From Galdieria partita (taxonomy: Eukaryota > Rhodophyta > Bangiophyceae > Galdieriales > Galdieriaceae): a stretch of DNA of 64,000 nucleotides. A program made the translations under genes and the position numbers. The stretch spans positions 143,715 to 207,714 of the forward strand of contig BQMJ01000047.1 in the NCBI GenBank assembly GCA_025991245.1, written 5' to 3'. Every line of letters starts with the position of its first letter. Within the stretch, counting starts at the first letter, position 1. The notes beneath the pieces were generated by a model that saw only the letters and a list, made by a program, of their open reading frames with translations, was not told where the DNA came from and did no database searches. Positions 10,501 through 19,584 of the stretch are shown here, in pieces.

Positions 10501-11262
10501 ATTACACTGCCACTCAACTGGTGAAAGTGGGTTGGAAGGAGTATGCTCTAAGGGTTTTTCTATGATAACTTTACTGGTTTCTTCTTGTTGACAAGGCGAT
10601 TCTGTCCTTGGAGAGAATGTACTGGGAGATGCTTCCTTGAGAAGATTGTTCTTTGCATTGTTTTGATTGGATCCAAATAAGTTTTTAGCGGGAGGAGTGT
10701 TTGAAAAGATACCACTTATTCTTCGTTGAAGGAAGCTGCTCAAGGAATTGGACTGGTTGCAACTGGGAACCAGTTCCATCATATTATCGATATCTCTGTT
10801 AAGCCACTTAGAACAATTACAAACCCATGTCTTTTGTAAATTTTCATCTTTTACGACAATTCTCTCCAACATCCAAGCTGAACCCCAACCTTTTCCATCG
10901 TGACGAACGATTATCTTTACAAGGTTTCCTATGTAAGGAATATCAAAAGTGAATTGGTCTACGCCTCCCCGTTCAAAGTTTCCTCCAGCTAGGTGTTGTT
11001 CAGGAGCAGTAGTTATATCACCTATGAGTCGTATATATATTTGAGCGTCTGTACCTGCCCATCGAACGTCTGCAGTTTCAACTGTCACTCTATAAGTATG
11101 AATATTACTAAGAGGGGAGAATGACCTTGCATTTATGGGACACGTTGTTGTATTATCTGAAGAGAAGAAGGTGGCTGCGTTTCTCCATCCAGTAGGTTTG
11201 TATTTATCAGATGTTTCTGTTGTTGTGCTTTCTGTTGAATAAAGTGAATGTTCGGTTATCAT
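7543..11262 (-). CDS. PLAT-CBM20-coiled-coil-kinesin-14 fusion protein
   Basis: Two exons, 11262-9742 and 9693-7543, flank a 48 bp intron (GTAAGT...CTAG). Both are in phase and give 1223 residues reading DLKLQFEEESKKKQEL across the join. Residues about 57-155 are a PLAT/LH2 beta-sandwich (YRVTVETADVRWAGTDAQIY, FERGGVDQFTFDI, VKIIVRHDGKGWGSAW). Residues about 255-350 are a CBM20 starch-binding module (LYVCGSAKFLGEWNPQKALKM, FQYKYLVVD, ITWENGENRKM). Long coiled coil leads into ELKGNIRVFCRPRP, the neck-motor junction diagnostic of minus-end-directed kinesin-14. The motor (about 625-960) has FAYGQTGSGKTYTMNG, NDRSSRSH and LVDLAGSER, all intact. About 260 residues of coil and basic tail follow. 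The motor is therefore central. PLAT usually binds lipid or protein and CBM20 binds starch. A role moving or anchoring cytosolic starch granules is my inference. Splitting into two genes is unlikely given the perfect splice. Confidence 0.85.
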
Positions 11263-11502
11263 GACGTTGCTTTCTTACGCCAAATGGTTATTATTTGACA
11301 AGGAGTCTTCAATCCTGTAGAAACATACAAAGAACACAATGGCTTACTCTTGCAAAATTTGAATCCAGTAACGGAATCTTTGGCGGGTTGAAGGAAGACT
11401 GGGTGAATTACTAAGCATGTGGAATATCTGTTCGACAAAAGAATATGGTAAAGCTGAAGATATGATTCACTGTTTCCACTTGTTCTTATCTAGCTGCAAG
11501 CT

Positions 11503-12270
11503 TTATTCCCACTGACCAACGAAAACTCCCACGAAAAGACTGAACCCCACTACTAAAGAGAGAAAAGTCGTCCACTGTAGACAGAGCAACAATACATCAA
11601 CAAACCTGACAAGTGTCAAGCTCATTCGACATAAGATGCAAAGATTATTCTTACCACTGGTTATGAATATATTCGTTAGATTGTATCTGCACTGATAACA
11701 AGTTCAGCAGAAAACTCATACCTATAGATATACCTGCGCCATATAGCGCTTGTTTCTTGGTAGGTTTGCCAACTTGAAAAAGGAAAGAAGGGGGATTTCG
11801 AACCACGGCTGTTGGAACAGGGCCTCTCGTACTCAAAACTTTTTGTATTTCAGAGTGCGGAATTTCATAACAAGCTCGAGTGTTGTTGAAGCGTGCTGTT
11901 ATGGGCATCATATTGGCCACGTTTTCAAAAGATTTGTCACTTTGTAAATAAAAACAGTCAGCTAAACAACATGTCACTCTCCATCAACAAGATTGGGGAA
12001 AGCAAAAGTAGGCAAACCTTGTTTCTCTTCAAGATAAGTAACATCCGCTGTTCTTCCCGAGTAGTCAAAGCCTGTGACTTTTGCCACTCGATACTTTCCA
12101 AAAGGAAGTGCCACTACTACCAAGTCTCCTTCTTGAACACGAGGTGAAGACAAACAACACAATATAGGTGAAAACTTGTAACATAGGCCATATCGTTTCA
12201 TATAAGATATTCTAGTCAACCTCGAGGAAAATTGGTTCCTCTGTAAGAACTCAAATGGTCCACAGAACAT
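11503..12270 (-). CDS. Uncharacterised membrane protein, possibly plastid-targeted
   Basis: Best model: exons 12270-12018, 11961-11655 and 11605-11503, giving 220 residues. The second intron (49 bp, GTAAGA...TGTCAG) is clear because it opens a hydrophobic C-terminus. The first (56 bp, donor GTTTGC) is inferred from phase and size. The N-terminus is basic and serine-rich, like an organellar presequence. Next comes a small beta domain (VQEGDLVVVALPFGKYRVAK, with FDYSGRTADVTYLEEK) that looks like an SH3/KOW-type barrel. After a polar linker there are one or two membrane spans: ALYGAGISIGMSFLLNLL and, in the last exon, TTFLSLVVGFSLFVGVFVG. No family is recognised. If the first intron is wrong, there would be two overlapping short frames instead. 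Confidence 0.5.
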
Positions 12271-12435
12271 GTCAAGCAGAAAGTTAACAAGAGTGGGTTA
12301 TGAGTGTCATGATTCAAACAAAATGAGAGTTTGACATATTCTTGAAATACAACTCTTTTCATTCACTCAACGACAAAATATCTTCAAATCAATAGATATT
12401 CTCAAGTTTTTCTTCAACAACAAAATCTCATTCCG

Positions 12436-13497
12436 TTGGTGAATTCAAACATGTCCTGTCCTCTTTCCTTCATTCCTTCAACTTTTCTTCAACTTGGCTA
12501 TCAACAACAATATTCGAAAAGTTTTATTTCCGTCAAGCACTTCAAGGTACACCACACTGCTCCAACTTCTTTCCTTTGTTTTTCAAAGGCTGGTTGGACT
12601 CCTTCTACTGGAACTGTCAAGGATTTTGTGACCAAAAGAGCCATTTACACTCTTTGCTATTATTTTAGCGAGTTGCACGATGAATTTTCTAAAAAATGGT
12701 TGCTCGAGTTTGAAAATTTTGGTAACCAAGGTAACCTTCGGGAGGGTTCGTATGCATATCTTTTGCGACTATTCAAGTCACCCATGCATATTTTTGAAAT
12801 TTCAAGTGGACCTGACCCACGATATCGTTCGTATAGTCGTCAGTTTGAAATTGAAATCAGTCCTTCTTCTATAGCCATTCGACTTATGAGAGTAAGAGAA
12901 CAAGTAGCTGCAGAGTGTGCTAGTGACTTGGGTTTGGTATCGGCAGAAAATTTGGAAATCAGCAGACAGCAAATGGAGTTATCAGTCAATGCGGGTGTTG
13001 ATTTAGAACCACTTCGCAGTTTAATTTTTGAGAATGATCCTTTTACCTCGGATTCTACACCATTGAGAGCGGAAACATATCGTAGATTACAGGCATTGTT
13101 AACAGAAGCTGCTGTATGTGAATATCTTGCTGAGCTTCGTGAAACAAGTTATCATGACTATTTATGGTTGATGGAATATCGAGATGCAGCCAAATTATTT
13201 GGGAAATATAGGAAACATCAAGAAAAGTTTTCATCTGGATATCCATATTTGTGGAGTGGAGAATATAAGAAGCAAGGGTTTCTTTTCAATATGTTACGTT
13301 TAGCTCCTGTTGAAAGAACCAATCCTGTCAAATGGGTATATCCCAGTCAACTTGCGCATCATTTAATGGAACTTCGCTTGGAAATTGCGGAAAGATGGAT
13401 ACAAGAGCTTCAGTCCATTCCGAGTGATCATCAGAAATTGATCTATTCGCATTTAGAATCCAGTATTCCTTCTTCTAGTACAGAAGGAGATGAATAG
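12436..13497 (+). CDS. Uncharacterised protein, probably plastid-targeted
   Basis: A single-exon gene encodes 353 residues. The first 55 or so are rich in Ser, Phe and basic residues with few acids, as in plastid transit peptides. The mature part begins near GTVKDFVTKRAIYTLCYYFSE and continues with DEFSKKWLLEFENFG and GSYAYLLRLFKSPMHIFEI. A long, mostly helical acidic region follows. It closes with MELRLEIAERWIQELQSIP. The paired pattern of an N-terminal helical bundle (TLCYYFSELHDEFSKKWLLEF) and a C-terminal R-x-x-IAERWIQEL helix resembles uncharacterised plastid proteins of photosynthetic eukaryotes, but I cannot name a family. The alternative start Met6 is equally possible. It converges on the alternative oxidase gene with 235 bp between stops. 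Confidence 0.6.
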   Translation: MVNSNMSCPLSFIPSTFLQLGYQQQYSKSFISVKHFKVHHTAPTSFLCFSKAGWTPSTGTVKDFVTKRAIYTLCYYFSELHDEFSKKWLLEFENFGNQGNLREGSYAYLLRLFKSPMHIFEISSGPDPRYRSYSRQFEIEISPSSIAIRLMRVREQVAAECASDLGLVSAENLEISRQQMELSVNAGVDLEPLRSLIFENDPFTSDSTPLRAETYRRLQALLTEAAVCEYLAELRETSYHDYLWLMEYRDAAKLFGKYRKHQEKFSSGYPYLWSGEYKKQGFLFNMLRLAPVERTNPVKWVYPSQLAHHLMELRLEIAERWIQELQSIPSDHQKLIYSHLESSIPSSSTEGDE

Positions 13498-13732
13498 TTC
13501 TTGGTTGGAGAAGATGATGATTGCAGTGAATACGAGGGAAGAGAGGGATAACCTTTGTGATTGTACATATCGACATAGAATATACAGAAAGTATTGGTTG
13601 TGTGAAAAAGTAAATGGAGTTGTCAACTACGTTTTATCATCTCGAGACAAGCATTCAAAATGGAAAAGTTACGCTACATATATATACTATCAACTATCTA
13701 CAAACCAACTCATTCTCTTTCTATCCAACGAT

Positions 13733-14963
13733 CTATGTAGATCTATTTTCTTGTCGAAATGCATCTTCTGGATTGACATCTCCGTGTCTCAAAGCTTGTA
13801 CAGGAGCAGGTTCTGAATACTTCTTCTTATACAACAAATTAGCTTTGAGGTGATTCACATCGCGATGATGTGCTTCATCAGCTCTTACTGCCAATACTAC
13901 ATCTCGAAGTCTTGCGTTTTTATCCATTTGCCAATAATCAATGGCTATTTCTGGTGCCTATTCATAATCATATGAGCAACTGTATTTGTATATCTCACTG
14001 ATTACTCACAGGAATATTGGCATGAGTTCCTTTATCTATCTCTTGCAAGTATTGAGTATAAGATATAATCGCTTCTTCTTCCAAATATCCAACAATACGA
14101 TGAGCTGTTTTGGGAGACCTATTCAAAGAACATTACTCGTCACAATATCTTTCATTCCATCCACAACATATACTTACGCCAAGTAAATAAACGCATAAAA
14201 TGCAAAAAATCCACCTTGAGTCAACAATACCAACGCTCTTTCAAATATCGTCGGTTGAGCAATGGCCATAAAGGTCATCAAATGCATTCTTTCATTTTCA
14301 GCTTCATCCAACAATACTCTTATCCAACCTCCAGAAGGTTTGAATCTTCTCAAAGACTGCAAGTGTTGAAACATTCCTCCAACCATTCCAGGAACTGCAG
14401 CTACAGTTTCCAATACTACAGCACGATGTCCATATCTCTTTCTGAAAAAGGCATCCGCAAAGACTCTCAGAAACTTGACTATTCCTAGAGCTACTTTATC
14501 TCGAAAGTCCATAGGTTCATGATGCCTGGTCAAGTCAACTCGTAAATTAGGTTTATAAGTATGTTCTGGAAGAAAGCTTCTCCACTATTGTGTATATGCA
14601 GTGAGTCTAGAATCATCATGTTGCCACTTCGTTGCTTACCTTCCAAGGATAGTCTTTGGAACTCTTGTCCAAATTTTCTGCTACAGGATGATAAGGTGTA
14701 ACTTCCTGTTGTTGTTGTTGTTGCTTCAATGAGGAGATTTCTTGCTGTTGTTGTCGATAAAAAGCACTAGTAAGAAGAGCTTTGTTGTGTTGTAACTGGG
14801 ACGCAACACTTGTCATAGAAGACAAGCGTGCATGGGTATATAGCCACCTAGTATTTGCAAGGAGAATACTATTTGTTGGTGCTTTTCCATCTTTTAAAGT
14901 TGCTTGAAGCATTTGTTTCAGTATTCTATTCCAACTGGATGTTTTTGTGATCATCGTCGACAT
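13733..14963 (-). CDS. AOX: Mitochondrial alternative oxidase
   Basis: Four exons (14963-14640, 14584-14178, 14118-14010, 13957-13733) with introns of 52-59 bp give 354 residues. The N-terminus ([19 protein letters not shown]) is a mitochondrial presequence. Two glutamine runs follow, then the catalytic core: [35 protein letters not shown] (first iron-ligand Glu), [15 protein letters not shown] (ExxH), [11 protein letters not shown] and [13 protein letters not shown] (second ExxH). All expected di-iron ligands are present. The enzyme oxidises ubiquinol and reduces oxygen to water in the inner mitochondrial membrane without pumping protons. Splice sites were chosen so the core reads through ([45 protein letters not shown]). 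The regulatory N-terminal cysteine of plant AOX is not evident. Confidence 0.93.
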
Positions 14964-15197
14964 GTTTCCTGTGCCAAAAAATGAAAAATGATCAACACAC
15001 TCGAACGATGATTTATCAATAGTAATGAAAGCCCAGTGTAAACCTTTTGTAAGAAATGTCGATATTTATTACAAGTGGTTTCTAGAATAGTCCTTTTGGT
15101 GAATGCGAGTGACTTGACGAATTCAACTTTGTTTCCTCCTTTTGGCAATCATCTTTTCGTTCTGGTGGTCGTTGAATGATGCTTCATCCAACTTAAA

Positions 15198-16328
15198 ATG
15201 TTTTGTATCGTTCCTTATCAAGTAACCACGCTGCTTCCACCATGGTTACTAGACCCTATGAAAGGACCCTATTGGGTCAAAAAGTGTTTCCAAGAGTTGC
15301 TCTCGGACGCTGTTCTTGGTTATGAACCAAGTTTAGGTGGCGTCATACTCGCTTATGGTCACATTCGATTGCCTCAAAACGCAATCACTTTAGTAGACTA
15401 TACACCGTTTGCAAAAGCAACTTGCCACGTCAAGGTGTTGCTATTCAAGTTAAAGCCTGGTCAGCGGTTGATAGGAAGAGTTACTTTTGTGGTTCGTGCT
15501 GAATTCCAATGGAAGACGTTTGTTGAGTCACTTTGCTTATAGGGTGAAGATCAAATCAGTTTGCAAGTATTTGGAGTGTTTCCTGCTGTAATAACAGTGG
15601 ATAATGGATTGAGTGACTATGCTATTGTGGACGCAGTAGATTCGATGCCTACCAGAGGACGATCAGAGTTGAGGTAAGAATGAGAACAAGTAGATTGAAT
15701 AAAACTTGATCCAATGGCTAGACAAGGAACTGTGGAAGAGGACCATGGAGACAAGAAAGTGGGTATTGGAAGTTGGATACGGTTTGAAGTATTACGAGTG
15801 CAACTGGGGGCGTCGGAAAGACTGTTTTTGTTACATGGAACTTTAAAAGAAACGAGAGATCAGCCAACAGAAGAGGAAAAACTGGGATTAGTAGATGAGG
15901 AGCAAGTTGAAAGAGTTTCGATACCCAATCTGTTGCCATCCAAAGGGAAAGGAAGACGTCATACAAATAGACTGAACAAGTTGGAAAGCAGTCAACCATT
16001 TTCATTTGGATATCATTCCTTGGGAGATCCTCTTTTAGATAATGATACTCCAAAGTCAGCTGTTCATCAATACTTTGAACACGAGTCTCCTGAACAAGAG
16101 GAAAGGGTTGATGATGATAGATACCAAGAGGACGCTTCAATCTCCCAAGTAGAGAATGAGACGACAAGTATTGTTCATCCAGCGAGAGAGTCAGAAAAGG
16201 AAAGAAAGAAACATTCCAAAAAGCATAAGAAACATGAAAAGAAAAAGCATAAGAAAGACAAAAGGAAGACAAGAGAAGAAGACAATAATGAACGGAATCA
16301 CAAAAGACGTAGAAAAAACATTGGATGA
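15198..16328 (+). CDS. RNA polymerase I subunit RPA43-like protein
   Basis: Exons 15198-15491, 15543-15673 and 15722-16328 (introns of 51 and 48 bp) give 343 residues. The N-terminal part shows the Rpb7-like fold: GYEPSLGGVILAYGHIRLPQ, VDYTPFAKATCHVKVLLFK, then PGQRLIGRVTFV and GEDQISLQVFGVFPAVIT, the start of the OB domain. GDKKVGIGSWIRFEVLRVQ is the last core strand. The final 150 residues are charged and end in a lysine-histidine tail (KKHKKHEKKKHKKDKRK), common in nucleolar proteins. With Rpa14 or its equivalent, RPA43 forms the stalk that binds initiation factor Rrn3/TIF-IA. The first intron donor (GTTCGT) is non-canonical after GT and was chosen because it restores RVTFVGEDQISL. An Rpb7/Rpc25 identity is less likely because of the tail and sequence. 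Confidence 0.75.
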
Positions 16329-16517
16329 TTTCCAAACAAAATAGAGAAGAGAATATGCCATGATTGCTTGGTCATTGTATGTGGACTATTTTAGAATTGG
16401 ATCCAATCCTCTGGATATCTGATTAAGGAGCAAATATAACTTATTGAGTTGTTCTCATAACGTTGTGGTTTTGGTGAGCCTTACAAATGATTGCCCGAGA
16501 TGAAATAACTGTTGTAT

Positions 16518-17858
16518 TCAATCAAATAACAGTTGTATATACAACTGAGGATCGAAACTACGCAAATCTTCTAAACCTTCACCTACGCCTATCAACTTGA
16601 CGGGCAAGTTTTCTTCGTTGATAACAGAAACCAAATATCCCGCTCTGCCTGTTCCATCCAATTTAGTAACTATCAATCCTGTTATGGGTAATAAATTCTT
16701 CCAAGCTTTGACTTGAGTGGATGCATTGCGACCCAAAACGCCATCTAATACCAATAATATTTCATCTGGTCCTAAGCAGAAAAAGAAGAATATAAAAGAC
16801 AATCATCATATTCTACTTACCTCGACCCAACTTCTTCTCCACTATTCGACACATAGTCGACAATTCCTTCATAAGTAGCTCATTATTATGCATTCTACCA
16901 CAAGTGTCTACCAATACGATATCATATCGTGCATCCATAGCCTTATCTAACGCATCAAATAGAACAGCTGCAGGTTTATATTGTTTGGGTTGAGGTGTGT
17001 AAATATCCACATGACCACGTTGAGCCCTAGTCTCATTTATCAATAGGGAAATAAACTACAATTGAAATAGAATTACCAAGTTTCAAGTTGTTCTACTGCA
17101 GCGGGACGATAGGTATCACAAGCAACCAATAATGTCCTCAAGCAATCATAAGAATATATAGTGAACAATCCATTTTGCTTACTTCTTGCCTTGCAATGAA
17201 TACTGATATCCAAGTTTACCAACACTCGTTGTCTTTCCCATTCCGTTGGAGCCAACAAATAATACAACTGTTGGAGGTGAACTTGCTATCTTCAAAGAGC
17301 AATCCTTTGTCCCCGATACAATAAAACCATACAAAATTTCCTTCAAAGCAGCTTTCAAATCTTCAACGTGTTTATATTTCCTTTCTTGAACAACTTTTCG
17401 AAGTTCCTGCAAAACTCTTTTGGTAGTTTTGGTTCCCAGATCTGCGGAATAGAGAGTATTTTCCAGTTCCTTCCAAGGAAACTGTTCGACCTCTTCCTTT
17501 CGTTGCAATGAATAGTAAATACAACCATACACTTTGCTTCACTTACCGCAGTAAATAAACGTTCAAACTGCTTTGACCAATTTTCGCGAGTCTTTTCTAA
17601 ACCTTTTCCAAACTTCAAGACTTGATTCCAATCAGAGGTTGACCTTTCCACTATATATTTCAATAACTCGTTATGCTTATCACTATCTCCACTGTTTTTG
17701 TTCGTCGTTTGTTCCTTTTTGCGAAAAAAATCAAAAACAGCAAAAGTATAGGAAAAGGGTGTAGAAGAGATCCTTCTCTTATACTGCTTTCGACAACTGA
17801 GACAACGAAACGGCAGTGGAGATACGGAAACAAATAGAATACCGTTGGATCTGTTCAT
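16518..17858 (-). CDS. cpFtsY: Chloroplast SRP receptor FtsY
   Basis: Five exons (17858-17547, 17496-17183, 17136-17077, 17026-16821, 16771-16518) with introns of 46-50 bp give 381 residues. The first 60-80 residues are basic and serine-rich, as in a plastid transit peptide. The NG GTPase core follows: LFVGSNGMGKTTSVGKL (P-loop), TLLVACDTYRPAAVEQLETW, the RYDIVLVDTCGRMHNN G3 motif, LIVTKLDGTGRAG (TKLD, G4) and LIGVGEGLEDLRSFDP (closing motif). The P-loop has GMGKTT where most FtsY have GVGKTT or GGGKTT. The protein docks cpSRP54 at the thylakoid membrane for insertion of light-harvesting proteins. It lacks the long acidic A-domain of bacterial FtsY, as plastid forms do. Its presence supports a plastid-bearing host. 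Confidence 0.92.
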
Positions 17859-18194
17859 TATCTGACTAGTTTGCTTATTGTCTCTTCAGAACAAAAGAAT
17901 CACACGCAACCCATCATTCAACAATCGCAATGGAATTGCCAAGAAATGAGACTCTGTTTTAGTATTTTCAATAAGTATGCAAATCTATCATAAATAAGCA
18001 ACAAATTCCCAAACAGTGTGAACAATCCTCAAGTTTGTCGAAGACTCTACATCTTTGATCTTTCACTTCGACTGTGCACTTTGTTACCTTCTAACTACAA
18101 AAGTGGTTTCCAGACCATAAAACAAATTGAACAAACTCCAACAATCACACGGTCTACAGCGTTGCTCAATCAGATACCACAAGATGCAAAACTG
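17859..18194. other. Intergenic spacer, nothing recognised
   Basis: This 336 bp lies between the cpFtsY start and the stop of the DUF202 gene, both on the minus strand. A plus-strand ORF here (18018-18380) runs antisense into the DUF202 gene and has no protein-like features. Confidence 0.5.
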
Positions 18195-18965
18195 TCATCT
18201 CGTAAGGAAACCCTCGGTATCTACAAACAGCAAAACAAAGCAACAAAGAGCAATAACCGAAAGAAATCCAACGAAAAGATAGGAACGAATTCGGTCAAAT
18301 ATAGTTTCACCACGTTCAATATGATAGATGTTGAAATAATAATGTTGTCCACTGTATACAATCAAAAAAGCCCCCATTGACACAAGTAGAGCACCAACGA
18401 CTTTAGAGACGACAGACCCAAGGAGCTTTCCAAAGGCTAACCCCATAGTTATCGAAGCCAATCCTGTCCTTAACCACGACAGAAAGGTTCTGTTCCAACC
18501 ACAGTAACTTTTCAAATAACCAAAAAAAAAAAGAGAGTAAATACCTTTCACTTGCAAACAAGTCTCTTGCACGAGAACCTGCATTAGGTTTTGCTTGATA
18601 AGAAAACAAGGATAAGGAAGAAAGAACATTAGTTACTTTGTCCCAAGTTTTTATCATAAAGAGTATGTAACAGAATCTTGAAGATTCGGTGGTGATCATC
18701 GATGCTTTTCACAAATGTCGTCCCATTGCTGTGTATTCATGGAGGTCGACAGTTGTTTATCATGAGTTTTGAGTTTTAACTCTCGAGTCTCATCATTTTC
18801 ACAAATAAATGATTCTATTTGTCTCGAACTTGGATAACTATTTATGTCGAATGTACAATAACAATCATTGAATTGGGGAGCGGTTGGAGTGGCCAAAGGA
18901 TATTGACGCCAGTGGTTGGAGGCGCGCTGTTCGTTGGTTTCTCTTTTACTATTCAATGGAAGCAC
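18195..18965 (-). CDS. DUF202 (VTC1-like) membrane protein
   Basis: The core is certain: ARDLFASERTFLSWLRTGLA, joined across a 55 bp intron (18490-18544), then three hydrophobic segments (ITMGLAFGKLLGSV, VVGALLVSMGAFLIVYSG, YLFVGFLSVIALCCFVLLFV). The F-A-x-E-R-T-F-L-S-W signature defines DUF202, found in bacterial YidH and in Vtc1 and the C-terminus of other VTC polyphosphate-polymerase subunits. The 5' end has two models. The favoured one uses exons 18965-18713, 18593-18545 and 18489-18195 (198 residues), with a 119 bp intron. The alternative starts at 18699 with no first intron (149 residues). I prefer the first because the extra coding in the second is pyrimidine-rich and contains a branch-site-like CTAAT, as introns do. 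In the favoured model the start is only 52 bp from the divergent GTPase gene. Confidence 0.7.
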
Positions 18966-19017
18966 TTTAGAAGTATCGTGAAGCTTTCAGTGTTGCGAAA
19001 CAACGTGAACGTAGATT

Positions 19018-19584
19018 ATGGGGTGCTTTTCTAGCAAAGAGTTTCAGAGTAACGGAAAGAAAAAGTACGGGGTGGTACTGATAGGCTTGGATGGAGCAGG
19101 AGCAACAACAATATTGTATTTTCTAAAGCTTGGAAAGCAAATGATGACTATGCCAACCCTGGGATGTAATACTGAAACAGTGCAGTACGGAGATAGTGAA
19201 CTGGTAATATGGGACATCGGGGGCCTTGACAAGGTGCGATCCTTATGGTCGGAGTTTAGCAAAGACGCTCAAGGAGTCATTTTCGTAGTAGATTCTTATG
19301 ACCGAGAAAGAATACCTCAAGCTAGGGAAGCTTTATTCAATTTTCTAAAAACACAAAAACAATCCGACCGTAAAGTCCCTTTGCTGGTCTTTGCGAATAA
19401 GCAAGACAAGGAAAGTGCTTTGTCACCAGCAGACATCGCAAACGAATTAGAACTTCATAAACTGGCACTTCAAAGCTATCAAGTTGTTCCTTGTTCTGGT
19501 AGAACAGGTGAAGGTCTCTCGGACGGTATGAATTGGTTATTGACGGAAATCAACAAGAACGTCCATTCTGGAGACCGCAAGTAG
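19018..19584 (+). CDS. Aberrant ARF/ARL-family small GTPase
   Basis: This single-exon gene encodes 188 residues and starts MGCFSS, with the Gly2 used for N-myristoylation in this family. The fold is clear: VVLIGLDGAGATTILYFL, MPTLGCNTETVQYGDSEL, VIWDIGGLDKVRSLWSEF, LLVFANKQDKESALS and VPCSGRTGEGLSDGMNWLL. Two key positions differ from the family. The P-loop lysine (GLDGAGKTT in ARFs) is alanine, and the catalytic glutamine of WDxGGQDK is leucine. The NKQD base-recognition motif is kept. The first change should impair nucleotide binding; the second mimics the GTP-locked ARF mutant. The frame is full length and open, so it is either a pseudo-GTPase with a scaffold role or a gene in early decay. 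It is the last clear housekeeping-type gene before the gene-poor region. Confidence 0.85.
   Translation: MGCFSSKEFQSNGKKKYGVVLIGLDGAGATTILYFLKLGKQMMTMPTLGCNTETVQYGDSELVIWDIGGLDKVRSLWSEFSKDAQGVIFVVDSYDRERIPQAREALFNFLKTQKQSDRKVPLLVFANKQDKESALSPADIANELELHKLALQSYQVVPCSGRTGEGLSDGMNWLLTEINKNVHSGDRK

Noticed and set aside
14951-15148. Minus ORF of 65 codons just upstream of AOX
   Set aside because: Overlaps the AOX start in another frame and lacks protein-like composition.
15718-16335. Long minus ORF of 205 codons
   Set aside because: Antisense to the charged tail of RPA43. Purine-rich Lys/Glu codons give open Phe/Leu/Ser frames on the other strand.
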